Shown in pieces: positions 34,890 through 42,637 of a stretch of 64,000 bases of DNA. The stretch comes from Parasulfuritortus sp049322515 (GTDB lineage: Bacteria > Pseudomonadota > Gammaproteobacteria > Burkholderiales > Thiobacillaceae): contig JBMOQW010000017.1 of assembly GCA_049322515.1 (NCBI GenBank), forward strand, positions 13,647 through 77,646. The letters run 5' to 3'. Position 1 is the stretch's first letter. Each line of letters starts with the position of its first letter. The position numbers were made by a program, and so were the translations under genes. The notes under the pieces are model-generated. The model ran no database searches, was not told the DNA's origin, and saw nothing but the letters and a program-made list of their open reading frames with translations.

Positions 34890-35381
34890 ATGATAGTCCT
34901 CGGATTCGCCGCGTACAGCGGCAGCGGAAAGACCACGCTGATCGAACGGTTGCTGCCCCGTTTCAAGGCCGACGGCCTGCGCGTGGCGGTGGTCAAGCAA
35001 AGCCACCACGATGTCGAGGTGGATCAGCCGGGCAAGGATTCCTGGCGCCACCGCCAGGCCGGCGCCCAGCAAGTCCTGCTCACCTCGCCGCATCGCTGGA
35101 TGCTGGTCGAGGAACTGGACGGCCAGCCCGAACCCAGCCTGGAAATGCTGTTGACCCGCTTGTCGCCGTGCGACCTGGTCCTGGTCGAAGGCTTCCGCCA
35201 CGGCGCGCACGCCAAGCTGGAAATCCACCGCGACGCGGTCGGCCAGCCCTGGCTGTACCCGGACGACCCGAACGTACTGGCGGTGATCGGCGACCCGCCG
35301 CCGACCCCGATCCGGCACTTTTTCCTGGACGACATTCCCGGTATTTATCGCTACCTTCTCGATTTCATGGAGTCCCGATGA
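34890..35381 (+). CDS. mobB: Molybdopterin-guanine dinucleotide biosynthesis protein MobB
   Basis: A 163-residue P-loop GTP-binding protein: IVLGFAAYSGSGKTTLIERL is the Walker A region, and DLVLVEGFRH the Walker B/VEGF motif typical of MobB. KQSHHDVEVDQPGKDSWRHRQAGA is the conserved second motif. The start at 34890 places the P-loop at the normal distance from the N-terminus. It helps deliver GTP or cofactor in MGD formation. The stop overlaps the moeA start (ATGA). Confidence 0.92.
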   Translation: MIVLGFAAYSGSGKTTLIERLLPRFKADGLRVAVVKQSHHDVEVDQPGKDSWRHRQAGAQQVLLTSPHRWMLVEELDGQPEPSLEMLLTRLSPCDLVLVEGFRHGAHAKLEIHRDAVGQPWLYPDDPNVLAVIGDPPPTPIRHFFLDDIPGIYRYLLDFMESR

Positions 35382-36577
35382 GCGCCCCGATGCTGACCAC
35401 CGACGAGGCCCGTGCCCGCCTGCTCGCCGCCGCCCGTGCCCTGAACGACGCCGAGACCGTGCCGGCCGACGCCGCCCTCGGCCGGGTATTGGCCGCCCCG
35501 CTGGTCGCCACGGTGACCGTGCCGCCGCTCGACAATGCCGCCATGGACGGCTACGCCCTGCGCCTCGCCGACTGGCGCGAGGGCATCCGCCTGCCGGTGA
35601 CCCAGCGCATCCCGGCCGGCCACCTGGGTGTCCCGCTGGCGCCAGGCACGGCGGCGCGCATCTTCACCGGCGCGCCGATTCCCGAGGGTGCCGATTGCGT
35701 GGTCATGCAGGAAGACTGCGCGGCCGACGACCAGGGCGTCCTGGTGCAGCGCGCACCGCGCCTTGGCGACCACATCCGCCGCGCCGGAGAGGACATCCGC
35801 CACGGCGACGCGGTGCTCGCCGCCGGCGACCGCCTGAGCCCGGCCCGCCTGGGCGTCGCCGCCGCCGTCGGCGCCGCGCAATTGACCGTGTTCCGGCGCC
35901 TCAGGGTGGCCGTCTTCTTCACCGGCGACGAGATCGTCCTGCCCGGCCAGCCGCTGCCGCACGGCCGCATCTACAACAGCAACCGGGCCACGCTGCGCGC
36001 CTTGCTGGCGCAGCTCGGCTGCGAGCTGATCGACCTGGGCCAGGTGCCGGACCGGCTCGACGCCACCCTCGCCGCGCTCGAACAGGCCGCCGGCCAGGCC
36101 GACGTCATCCTCACCAGCGGCGGCGTCTCGGTCGGCGAGGAAGACCACGTCAAGACCGCGCTCGAACGGCTGGGCACGATCGACCTCTGGAAGGTCGCCA
36201 TGAAGCCGGGCAAACCCCTGGTCCATGGCCGCATCGGAACGACGGATTTTCTCGGCCTGCCAGGCAACCCGGTCTCGGCCTTCGTGGTGTTTTGCCTGTT
36301 CGCGCGGCCCTTCCTGCTTGCCCGCATGGGCGCCACGGTGACGGACCCCCAGGCCTTCACGGTCGCGGCCGGGTTCGACTGGCCCAAGCCGGGCAAGCGA
36401 CGGGAATTCCTGCGGGCCCGGATCGAAGCCGGTCGCGCCGTGCTCTACCCGAACCAGGGCTCCGGCGTGCTCACCTCGCTGGCCTGGGCCGACGGCCTGG
36501 TCGACCTCGAGATCGGCACCACGGTGAACGCCGGCGACCCGGTCCGCTTCCTGCCCCTTTCGGAGTTGCTGGCATGA
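35378..36577 (+). CDS. moeA: Molybdopterin molybdenumtransferase MoeA
   Basis: A 399-residue enzyme that inserts molybdate into adenylylated molybdopterin. Family motifs: PLDNAAMDGYAL near residue 50, GTAARIFTGAPIPEGAD, VAVFFTGDEI, ILTSGGVSVGEEDHV and GLPGNPVSAFV. All four MoeA domains are represented and length is normal. It is translationally coupled to mobB upstream and overlaps moaD by four bases downstream. Confidence 0.96.
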   Translation: MSAPMLTTDEARARLLAAARALNDAETVPADAALGRVLAAPLVATVTVPPLDNAAMDGYALRLADWREGIRLPVTQRIPAGHLGVPLAPGTAARIFTGAPIPEGADCVVMQEDCAADDQGVLVQRAPRLGDHIRRAGEDIRHGDAVLAAGDRLSPARLGVAAAVGAAQLTVFRRLRVAVFFTGDEIVLPGQPLPHGRIYNSNRATLRALLAQLGCELIDLGQVPDRLDATLAALEQAAGQADVILTSGGVSVGEEDHVKTALERLGTIDLWKVAMKPGKPLVHGRIGTTDFLGLPGNPVSAFVVFCLFARPFLLARMGATVTDPQAFTVAAGFDWPKPGKRREFLRARIEAGRAVLYPNQGSGVLTSLAWADGLVDLEIGTTVNAGDPVRFLPLSELLA

Positions 36578-36825
36578 AACTCAACGTGCTCTATTTTGCC
36601 CGCCTGCGGGAAACCTTCGGTACCGGGACGGAAACCGTGGAACTCGCCGGGGGCCGGGTCGCCGACCTCATCGACCTGCTGCGCGCGCGCGGCCGGCCCT
36701 GGTCGGATGAACTGGATGGCCAGCGTGCCTTCCGGATCGCGGTCAACCAGGACCTGGCCGACCTCGACACGGCGCTCAACGACCGCGACGAGGTCGCGAT
36801 CTTCCCGCCCGTGACCGGGGGCTAA
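36574..36825 (+). CDS. moaD: Molybdopterin synthase sulfur carrier subunit MoaD
   Basis: A ubiquitin-fold protein of 83 residues ending in the required Gly-Gly (PPVTGG). It begins MKLNVLYFARLRE, typical of MoaD, and has RIAVNQ and DRDEVAIFPP. Thiocarboxylated at its C-terminus, it donates sulfur to precursor Z together with MoaE, encoded one base downstream. Start overlaps the moeA stop. Confidence 0.94.
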   Translation: MKLNVLYFARLRETFGTGTETVELAGGRVADLIDLLRARGRPWSDELDGQRAFRIAVNQDLADLDTALNDRDEVAIFPPVTGG

Positions 36826-36826
36826 G

Positions 36827-37279
36827 ATGAAGATCCTGGTCCAGGCCGAGCCCTTCGATCTCGGCGCCGAAGTCGCCGCGCTGCATCGCGCCAACCCCAA
36901 GGTCGGGGCGGTAGCCAGCTTCCTTGGCCTGGTGCGCGACATCAACGCGGGGGAAGGCGTGCATACCCTGACCCTGGAGCACTATCCGGGGATGACCGAG
37001 AAGGCCTTGGAAAAAATTGTCCAGGATGCCTGCGAACGCTGGTCGCTGCTCGACGTCACGGTGATCCATCGGATCGGGACCCTGAATCCGACCGACCCCA
37101 TCGTCCTGGTCGCGGTCGCCTCGGGACACCGGGGCGAGGCCTTCGCCGCCTGTGAATTCATCATGGACTACCTGAAGACCCGGGCGCCGTTCTGGAAAAA
37201 GGAAACCACGCCGGAGGGCGCGCGCTGGGTCGATGCCCGCGCGTCGGACGAGGTAGCCGCGACGCGGTGGGCACGCTAA
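36827..37279 (+). CDS. moaE: Molybdopterin synthase catalytic subunit MoaE
   Basis: A 150-residue large subunit of molybdopterin synthase. Conserved motifs are VASFLGLVRD, LTLEHYPGMTEKAL, VIHRIGTL, VLVAVASGHRGEAFAAC and the active-site Lys region YLKTRAPFWKKE. It forms a heterotetramer with MoaD to make molybdopterin. It is followed 9 bp later by a Crp/Fnr-type regulator gene. Confidence 0.95.
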   Translation: MKILVQAEPFDLGAEVAALHRANPKVGAVASFLGLVRDINAGEGVHTLTLEHYPGMTEKALEKIVQDACERWSLLDVTVIHRIGTLNPTDPIVLVAVASGHRGEAFAACEFIMDYLKTRAPFWKKETTPEGARWVDARASDEVAATRWAR

Positions 37280-37288
37280 CATCGGCGC

Positions 37289-37951
37289 ATGCCCGATGTC
37301 GCTTCCCTGATCGAACAGTGCCCGACCCTGGCCTGCCTGGCGCCGGCCGAACGCACGCGGGTCGCCCAGGCAGCCATGACGATGAGCGCACCGGCCGGCG
37401 TCACGCTGTTCGACATCGGCCAGGCCTGCCAGGCCCTGCCCCTGGTCCTGTCCGGCTCGATCCGGGTCTTCAAGCGCGCCGAAAACGGCCGCGAAATCAG
37501 CTTGTACCGGGTTCGTCCCGGCGAGCTTTGCCTGGTCACCGTGGGCTGCCTCCTGGGCAGCGACGCCTATCCGGCCACCGGAGTTTCCGAATCGGAGATC
37601 CGCGCCATCGCCCTGCCCCGCGCCCTGTTCCTGCATTTGACCGAATCGCACCCGCCGTTCCGGCAGGCGGTGTTCCATCTCTTCTCCGAGCGGCTCACCG
37701 GGCTCATGCAGCTGGTCGAGGAAATCACCTTCCGCAAGCTCGACCAACGCCTGGCCACCCTGCTCGCCGCGCGCGCACCGCTGGTCCAGGACTCGCACCA
37801 GCAACTGGCCGACGAACTGGGCAGCGTGCGCGAGATCGTCAGCCGCCTGCTCAAGCAGTTCGAGGAGCATGGCTGGCTGCGCCTGGGCCGCAGCCGCATC
37901 GAGGTACTCGACGCCGAGGCCCTGCGTCGGTTCGCTCAGCTGGCTCGGTGA
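37289..37951 (+). CDS. Crp/Fnr-family transcriptional regulator
   Basis: A 220-residue regulator with an N-terminal cyclic-nucleotide-binding fold (PLVLSGSIRVFKRAENGREISLYRVRPGELCLVT) and a C-terminal winged helix. Two cysteines in GELCLVTVGCLLG are conserved in this subgroup; the N-terminal Cys set of true FNR is not present in FNR spacing. The recognition helix SVREIVSRLLK has the Arg-Glu...Arg arrangement of CRP rather than the Val-Glu...Ser-Arg of FNR, predicting a GTGA half-site. A matching perfect palindrome overlaps its stop codon. It is cotranscribed with the Moco genes; its signal is unknown, perhaps redox or sulfur species. Confidence 0.88.
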   Translation: MPDVASLIEQCPTLACLAPAERTRVAQAAMTMSAPAGVTLFDIGQACQALPLVLSGSIRVFKRAENGREISLYRVRPGELCLVTVGCLLGSDAYPATGVSESEIRAIALPRALFLHLTESHPPFRQAVFHLFSERLTGLMQLVEEITFRKLDQRLATLLAARAPLVQDSHQQLADELGSVREIVSRLLKQFEEHGWLRLGRSRIEVLDAEALRRFAQLAR

Positions 37952-37964
37952 CCTAAGTCACCGA
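37945..37964. promoter_or_regulatory. Perfect Crp-type palindrome upstream of the DUF2892 gene
   Basis: TCGGTGACCTAAGTCACCGA is a perfect 8-bp-arm palindrome with GTGA-N6-TCAC geometry, exactly that of CRP/FNR-family sites. It overlaps the stop codon of the regulator gene and lies about 80 bp upstream of the DUF2892 start, a good position for control of that gene. Confidence 0.65.
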
Positions 37965-38040
37965 CACGCCACCGGACACGCCGTATGGTGCCGTCCAAGC
38001 CGCGCGATGGGCGCGCGGAAAAACCTGATGGAGAGCACAC

Positions 38041-38235
38041 ATGAAAGCCAACGTTGGTGGTATCGACCGCATCCTGCGCATCGTCCTGGGCGCCGCCCTG
38101 ATTCTCTGGGCCGCCGCGCTCGGCGGTCCGGCCTGGGCCTGGATCGGCATCGTTCCCCTGGCCACCGGCCTGATCAAGTTCTGCCCGCTGTACCCCCTGC
38201 TCGGCCTGAGCACCTGCCCGGTCGAAGGCAAGTAA
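38041..38235 (+). CDS. DUF2892 inner-membrane protein, 64 aa
   Basis: A small protein beginning MKANVGGIDRILRIVLG with two transmembrane helices (about 12-28 and 33-50), matching DUF2892, the membrane part of YgaP-type sulfurtransferases. KFCPLYPLLGLSTCP near the C-terminus contains the two conserved cysteines. Family members often sit next to Crp/Fnr regulators and sulfur genes. GGAG precedes the ATG. The upstream palindrome suggests direct control by the adjacent regulator. Confidence 0.87.
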   Translation: MKANVGGIDRILRIVLGAALILWAAALGGPAWAWIGIVPLATGLIKFCPLYPLLGLSTCPVEGK

Positions 38236-38243
38236 GCCCGACC

Positions 38244-38277
38244 CCGTGGCCCCGGCGCCGCCGCGCCCCGGCCACGG
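38244..38277. terminator. GC-rich hairpin between convergent genes
   Basis: CCGTGGCC and GGCCACGG face each other across 18 GC-rich bases that can pair further. It lies just after the DUF2892 stop and just before the convergent glycosyltransferase stop; no T-run. Confidence 0.45.
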
Positions 38278-38284
38278 CCCGGCA

Positions 38285-39094
38285 TCAGCAGATGCCGAGG
38301 GATTTGTAGCGCCGGTACGGTTTGCTCCAGGACACCTGGTTCAGGTAGGCGAGCACCCGGGGCCGCAGGGTTTCATCCTCGATGTGCCGGGTGATCAGGT
38401 CTTCGAGTTGGCGCCGGCGTTCCTCAAGGCCGGGGGCCTGCCATTGACCGTGGGTGTTGCCGGCATGGTAACGCTTGAAATAGCGTGCTTCGGGCACCTC
38501 GATCAAATGCCCGGCAAGGGCCATGCTGAAGATCCACAATTGGTCCGCGAACTGATCGCCCGGCGCGGGCGGGATCGGCCGCAAGGCCGAACGACGGATC
38601 ACGCCACGGAACGGCACACCGAGATTCCAGCCGGCTTCCAGGTCGATCGCTTCCTGCCACGGCGCCCGCTGCCCCAATGCCATCGGCGGCGAGGCAAATC
38701 GGGTCTGGCGCTTGAATGGGCCGCCCTCGGCAATCAGGCTGCCGAAGGCGATGACGGCCCCCGGATGCGCGTCGAGGGCCGCCACCAGGCGCGCGTGATA
38801 GTCGGGGCCTAACCGATCGTCTTGCGGCAGGAGGCTGAAGTACTCGGTCTGGCACGCCTCGATCAGGGCGTTGCAATGGTTGCGCCAGCCCGCCGGTCCC
38901 GGGTTCCATCGATAGTGGATGCGCCGGTCATCCGGCACCTGGGCGCGAATCCGTTCGGCGCTGCCGTCGCTGTCGGCGTCCTCGCTGAGCAGGATCACCA
39001 CATCGTCCGGGATGGCGCGCAGATTCGCCAGCACCGTATCGTGCCAGGCCGCCGCGCGATAGAGCGGGATGGCCACGGTCAGGCGGGGCGGCAT
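38285..39094 (-). CDS. Family 2 glycosyltransferase
   Basis: A 269-residue GT-A-fold protein: MPPRLTVAIPLYRAAAWHDTVL opens the fold, LLSEDADSDGSAERI is the nucleotide-sugar region and SLLPQDDRLGPDYHARL the metal-binding DXD equivalent. No transmembrane helices are evident. The start at 39094 is chosen because it begins the fold directly; 39109 is an in-frame alternative. It overlaps the stop of the FAD oxidoreductase gene, so the pair form an operon. Acceptor and donor are unknown; GT2 enzymes with this opening occur in surface polysaccharide loci, but no such locus is seen here. Confidence 0.82.
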   Translation of the reverse strand: MPPRLTVAIPLYRAAAWHDTVLANLRAIPDDVVILLSEDADSDGSAERIRAQVPDDRRIHYRWNPGPAGWRNHCNALIEACQTEYFSLLPQDDRLGPDYHARLVAALDAHPGAVIAFGSLIAEGGPFKRQTRFASPPMALGQRAPWQEAIDLEAGWNLGVPFRGVIRRSALRPIPPAPGDQFADQLWIFSMALAGHLIEVPEARYFKRYHAGNTHGQWQAPGLEERRRQLEDLITRHIEDETLRPRVLAYLNQVSWSKPYRRYKSLGIC

Positions 39095-39095
39095 C

Positions 39096-40316
39096 TCAGG
39101 CAAGCCCATAGGCGTTCAGAACTTGCCGCGCGGTCGCCTCGCCGTGCAGCGGCGCCAGGGTCAGCTTGCCCGTGTCGACCGACCACCAGCCATCGCCACC
39201 GCGCGTTCCCGAACGGGTGCGGGCATGCAGCGCGCTGTCCGGGTCATCGACATCCGACTGCCCCTTGGCGACGATGACGCATGGGCTGCACGAAAGGATC
39301 TCGGCCCCGGCCAGCCCCGGAAACAGGCCGGCCATGACCGCCAGGGTCTCGGCACCGATGGCCAGGGTCTCGGCACCGACCAGTTCATCGCGGGGCGGCT
39401 GCCGGCCGAAGAAGGTCCGGCAGGTGGGATACCAGCTCAGATAGTAGGTGCCATCCTTGTAGGGGCAGATGTCGCCGAACGGGCCCTGCACCAAGGTCAT
39501 GGGTTTCAAGGCCAGGGGTTGGCGTGGCCGCACGATGACCCGATGCTTGACCCGATAGCACAGTGCCTCGCCACCGCCATCGACGCCAGCCAACCGGTCC
39601 AGGCGGATCCGGTCGGTCCAGGCGCAGTTGATCACGCCGTCGGCCGCGATCTCCGCCACCCGCCCTGCGTGCCTGACGGACAGGCGATAACCCGTATCGG
39701 TGCGCGCCACGTCGGAAACATCGCGGTTGAAGCGCATCGTGATCAGGGGATTTCGGCGGACCCGCTCGGCCAGGAGGCCGGTCAACAAACGGGTATCGAC
39801 CGTCACTTCCTCGGTATCGATGGCCGAGAGCCGCTGACCCTGCATGCAAGGCACCCCAGCGGGGTCCTGGGCACGCCGCCACAGCCAGGACAAGGCCGTG
39901 CCGACATAGGACGGTGCCACCGTCAGCCCTTCCAGCGCGCCCGGCAAAGCCTCGCGCAAACGGCTGTAATAGGCCTCCAGCCGCGCCACGCTGGCCAGGC
40001 TGTCGGGCATCACCAGGTAGCGGAAGCCTTCCGAACGCCACTCGGCCCAGGGCAGCGGACCACACCAACGATCCAGGAGCGGCGCAAAAGCGTGCGCGCC
40101 CCGCAACATCTCGACGCCGGTCTCCAGGGTGTCGTCGAGCGCATAGACCAGGCCCAGGTGAAGCTTGCCCTCGTTGCCATGGCTGGCCCCACACAGGGCC
40201 GCCGGGCGCCGCTCGATGACCAGGGAAGGCACCCCGCGGTGCGCCAACGCCAGGGCGACCGACAGCCCTTGCAGGCCGGCGCCGATGATGACGATCCGGG
40301 GGGGTGTGCTGGACAT
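39096..40316 (-). CDS. FAD-dependent oxidoreductase (DAO family)
   Basis: A 406-residue flavoprotein. The dinucleotide-binding motif IVIIGAGLQGLSVALALAHRG opens the protein, followed by ERRPAALCGASHGNEGKLHLG, a DAO-type FAD loop, and VINCAWTDRIRLD. The C-terminal GRTRSG-like region is replaced by TRSGTRGGDGWWSVDTGK. A 21-bp direct duplication at 39340-39380 repeats the peptide GAETLA twice in a row. The start at 40316 has GAAGGCGG upstream. It is the first gene of a two-gene operon with the glycosyltransferase, which suggests a role in sugar or surface-glycan modification. Confidence 0.8.
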   Translation of the reverse strand: MSSTPPRIVIIGAGLQGLSVALALAHRGVPSLVIERRPAALCGASHGNEGKLHLGLVYALDDTLETGVEMLRGAHAFAPLLDRWCGPLPWAEWRSEGFRYLVMPDSLASVARLEAYYSRLREALPGALEGLTVAPSYVGTALSWLWRRAQDPAGVPCMQGQRLSAIDTEEVTVDTRLLTGLLAERVRRNPLITMRFNRDVSDVARTDTGYRLSVRHAGRVAEIAADGVINCAWTDRIRLDRLAGVDGGGEALCYRVKHRVIVRPRQPLALKPMTLVQGPFGDICPYKDGTYYLSWYPTCRTFFGRQPPRDELVGAETLAIGAETLAVMAGLFPGLAGAEILSCSPCVIVAKGQSDVDDPDSALHARTRSGTRGGDGWWSVDTGKLTLAPLHGEATARQVLNAYGLA

Positions 40317-40444
40317 GATGCCGCCTTCACAGTGAATGATCATGATCGCCCGGGCCGGGCCCGGGATGACGCGTGGCCCGCTTGCCGGCCCGGGCCGCGC
40401 GGGCCATGATACCGGGGTCATCCATTTCCGAGGAATCCGCCGTG

Positions 40445-40993
40445 ATGATCCGCTTCGCCTCCCTGCTGCTCGCCCCCATGTTGGCTGGAGCCTCCCTGGC
40501 CGGCGACTTCCAGCTCACCAGCCCGGACTTCGCGCCGGGTGCACGGCTGGCCGAGGCCCAGGTGTTCAACGGCTTTGGCTGCGCGGGCGGCAATGTCTCG
40601 CCAGCGCTCCACTGGTCCGGGGCCCCCGAGGGGACCCGGAGTTTCGCGGTCACGGTCTACGATCCCGATGCACCGACCGGGAGCGGCTGGTGGCATTGGC
40701 TGGTCTTCAACCTGCCCGCCGACAGCCAGGGGCTCAAGCCTGGCGCGGGCGACCCCAAGGCCGGCCTGTTGCCGGGCGGCGCCGTGCAAAGCCGCACCGA
40801 CTTCAACCAGCCCGGCTATGGCGGCCCCTGCCCGCCGGTCGGCCACGGCACGCACCGCTACATCTTCACCGTGCACGCCCTCAAGGTCGACACGCTGCCG
40901 CTCGACGCCCACGTGCCCGGCGCCATGGTCGGTTATTACTTGAACCAGAACACCCTGGCCAAGGCCGTCCTGCAAGGTACCTACAGCCGGTGA
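40445..40993 (+). CDS. Exported YbhB/YbcL-type PEBP-like protein
   Basis: A 182-residue protein of the phosphatidylethanolamine-binding (PEBP) superfamily with a signal peptide (MIRFASLLLAPMLAGASLAG). Conserved motifs are YDPDAPTGSGWWHWLVFNLP, with the anion-binding site residues, and GYGGPCPPVGHGTHRYIFTVHAL. Bacterial members have no firmly established function. GAGGAAT precedes the start (GTG at 40442 is an alternative). A truncated glyoxalase reading frame overlaps its stop by four bases. Confidence 0.88.
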   Translation: MIRFASLLLAPMLAGASLAGDFQLTSPDFAPGARLAEAQVFNGFGCAGGNVSPALHWSGAPEGTRSFAVTVYDPDAPTGSGWWHWLVFNLPADSQGLKPGAGDPKAGLLPGGAVQSRTDFNQPGYGGPCPPVGHGTHRYIFTVHALKVDTLPLDAHVPGAMVGYYLNQNTLAKAVLQGTYSR

Positions 40994-41127
40994 ACATCAC
41001 CCGCCTGGACCATCGGGTCCGCTCCGTCGCCGACCTCGAGGCCACGGTCGCATTCTACGAACGTGGCCTCGGCATGACCGCCCCGGCGTCCGGCGCGCTA
41101 ATACCCGACCGGTTTCCGGCTGACTAG
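40990..41127 (+). pseudogene. Truncated VOC/glyoxalase-family gene
   Basis: From GTG at 40990 the frame encodes NITRLDHRVRSVADLEATVAFYERGLGM, the start of a vicinal-oxygen-chelate protein, then loses similarity and stops at 41127 after 45 codons. Normal members have about 120-130 residues. The missing remainder suggests an old deletion joined to the DUF1223 gene. Confidence 0.75.
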
Positions 41128-41132
41128 CCGCC

Positions 41133-41894
41133 ATGCGCAGACTCGGCTGGCTGCTGGCCTGGCTCACCCTGCTGATGGGCGGCCCCAGCCAAGCCGACTG
41201 CACGGCCGACAGCGGCAGCCAACGGCACCACCTGCTCGAGCTGTACACCTCCGAAGGCTGTAGCAGTTGCCCCCCGGCCGACCGTTATCTTTCCGGACTG
41301 CGCCATCAGCCCCGCCTCTGGCCCCTGGCCTTCCATGTCGACGATTGGGACCACCTCGGCTGGCCGGACCGGTTTGCCCAGCCCGCCTTCGGACAACGAC
41401 AAAAGGCGCTCTCGAACCGGCAAGGCCGGGATTTCGTGTACACGCCCCAGTTTCGCCTCGACGGCCTCGATTGGCGGCCGGACCGCGCCGCCGCGCCCTG
41501 GCCGTTCCCGCCCGAACCGGCCGGGCGCCTGACGCTGCGCAGCCAGTGGCGCGCACCGGCCACCCTGGTGGTCAGCGGCACCTGGCACGGCGGTCCCGGC
41601 CATCTGTTCCTTGCCGTTCACGAAAGTGGCCTGGAAAGCGAAGTGCGCGCCGGGGAAAACGCCGGTCGCCGCTTGCACCATGACGATGTTGTCAGGCAGC
41701 TGATCGGTCCTCGGAAGATCGACCGGGGTAGCTTTCGCCAGACCTTGAAGCTTGCCCCGGACAACACCCTGGCAAACCTGGCGGTCACCGCCTTCATCAC
41801 CGGGCCGGACGAATCCTCGGTCATCCAGGCCCTCGGCGTGCCGGTGTGCGGCTGCGCAGAGACCGCCTGCGTCCGAGTACCGAAAAGGCCGTGA
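41133..41894 (+). CDS. DUF1223 secreted thioredoxin-like protein
   Basis: A 253-residue exported protein: signal peptide MRRLGWLLAWLTLLMGGPSQA, then the DUF1223 core HHLLELYTSEGCSSCPPADRYLS with a CXXC pair, AFHVDDWDHLGWPDRFA, QRQKALSNRQGRDFVYTPQ and a C-terminal beta-rich part. The thioredoxin-like fold suggests periplasmic redox activity but no substrate is known. It starts 6 bp after the glyoxalase remnant and stops 1 bp before the YedK-like gene, so it is probably cotranscribed with that gene. Confidence 0.85.
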   Translation: MRRLGWLLAWLTLLMGGPSQADCTADSGSQRHHLLELYTSEGCSSCPPADRYLSGLRHQPRLWPLAFHVDDWDHLGWPDRFAQPAFGQRQKALSNRQGRDFVYTPQFRLDGLDWRPDRAAAPWPFPPEPAGRLTLRSQWRAPATLVVSGTWHGGPGHLFLAVHESGLESEVRAGENAGRRLHHDDVVRQLIGPRKIDRGSFRQTLKLAPDNTLANLAVTAFITGPDESSVIQALGVPVCGCAETACVRVPKRP

Positions 41895-41895
41895 C

Positions 41896-42564
41896 ATGTG
41901 CGGACGCTTCGCCCTCCACACCCCCCCAAGCCTCATCAAGGTCCGCTTCGGTCTTGATGAGTGCGTCGACTTCGCAGTGCGCTACAACATCCCGCCCGGC
42001 ACCGACATCCCGGTCATCCGCCAATCCCCCGAGGGCAAGCGGGTGCTCCATCTGCTGCGCTGGGGCCTGGTACCGCATTGGGCCAAGGATCCTGCCATCG
42101 GCAACAAGCTCAACAACGCCCGCGGCGAATCGGTCGCAGAGAAGCCTGCCTTTCGTGATGCCTTCAAGCGCCGGCGCTGCCTGATCCCGGCCAGCGGGTT
42201 CTATGAATGGCACGCGGAGGGCAAGGTCAAGCAGCCCTATTTCATCAGCCTGAAGTCGGGCGAGCCCCTGGCCATGGGCGGACTCTGGGAAAGCTGGCGC
42301 GGTCCGGAGGGTGAGATCCTGCGCACCGCCTGCATCATCACGACCGGCCCGAACGCGGTCATGGCACCGATCCACGACCGGATGCCGGTCATCCTTGAAC
42401 CCGCGCATTGGGCCGCCTGGCTTGCCGCCCCCGTCGACGAGATCGCCAGCCTGGTCCGCCCGCTCGACCCCGAAGGCATGCAAGCCTGGCCGGTCAGCCG
42501 CCGGGTCAGCAAGGCCGTGGACGACGATCCCGCCCTGATCGAGCCGGTTTCTGATAGCGACTAA
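41896..42564 (+). CDS. yedK: SOS-response-associated peptidase (YedK/HMCES)
   Basis: A 222-residue SRAP-domain protein that forms a DNA-protein crosslink with abasic sites in single-stranded DNA. The catalytic Cys2 follows the initiator Met (MCGRFAL), Asn is in VRYNIPPG, Glu in PASGFYEWH and His in PIHDRMPVIL, all conserved. WGLVPHWAKD and NARGES are further signatures. It follows the DUF1223 gene with a 1-bp gap. Confidence 0.93.
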   Translation: MCGRFALHTPPSLIKVRFGLDECVDFAVRYNIPPGTDIPVIRQSPEGKRVLHLLRWGLVPHWAKDPAIGNKLNNARGESVAEKPAFRDAFKRRRCLIPASGFYEWHAEGKVKQPYFISLKSGEPLAMGGLWESWRGPEGEILRTACIITTGPNAVMAPIHDRMPVILEPAHWAAWLAAPVDEIASLVRPLDPEGMQAWPVSRRVSKAVDDDPALIEPVSDSD

Positions 42565-42637
42565 AGCGCCCCCCGATCCTGCCCAGGTGCGGCCGGCCAA
42601 GCCGGCCTGGGCTCGGCCCACCGGCGGGGTCTCACCC

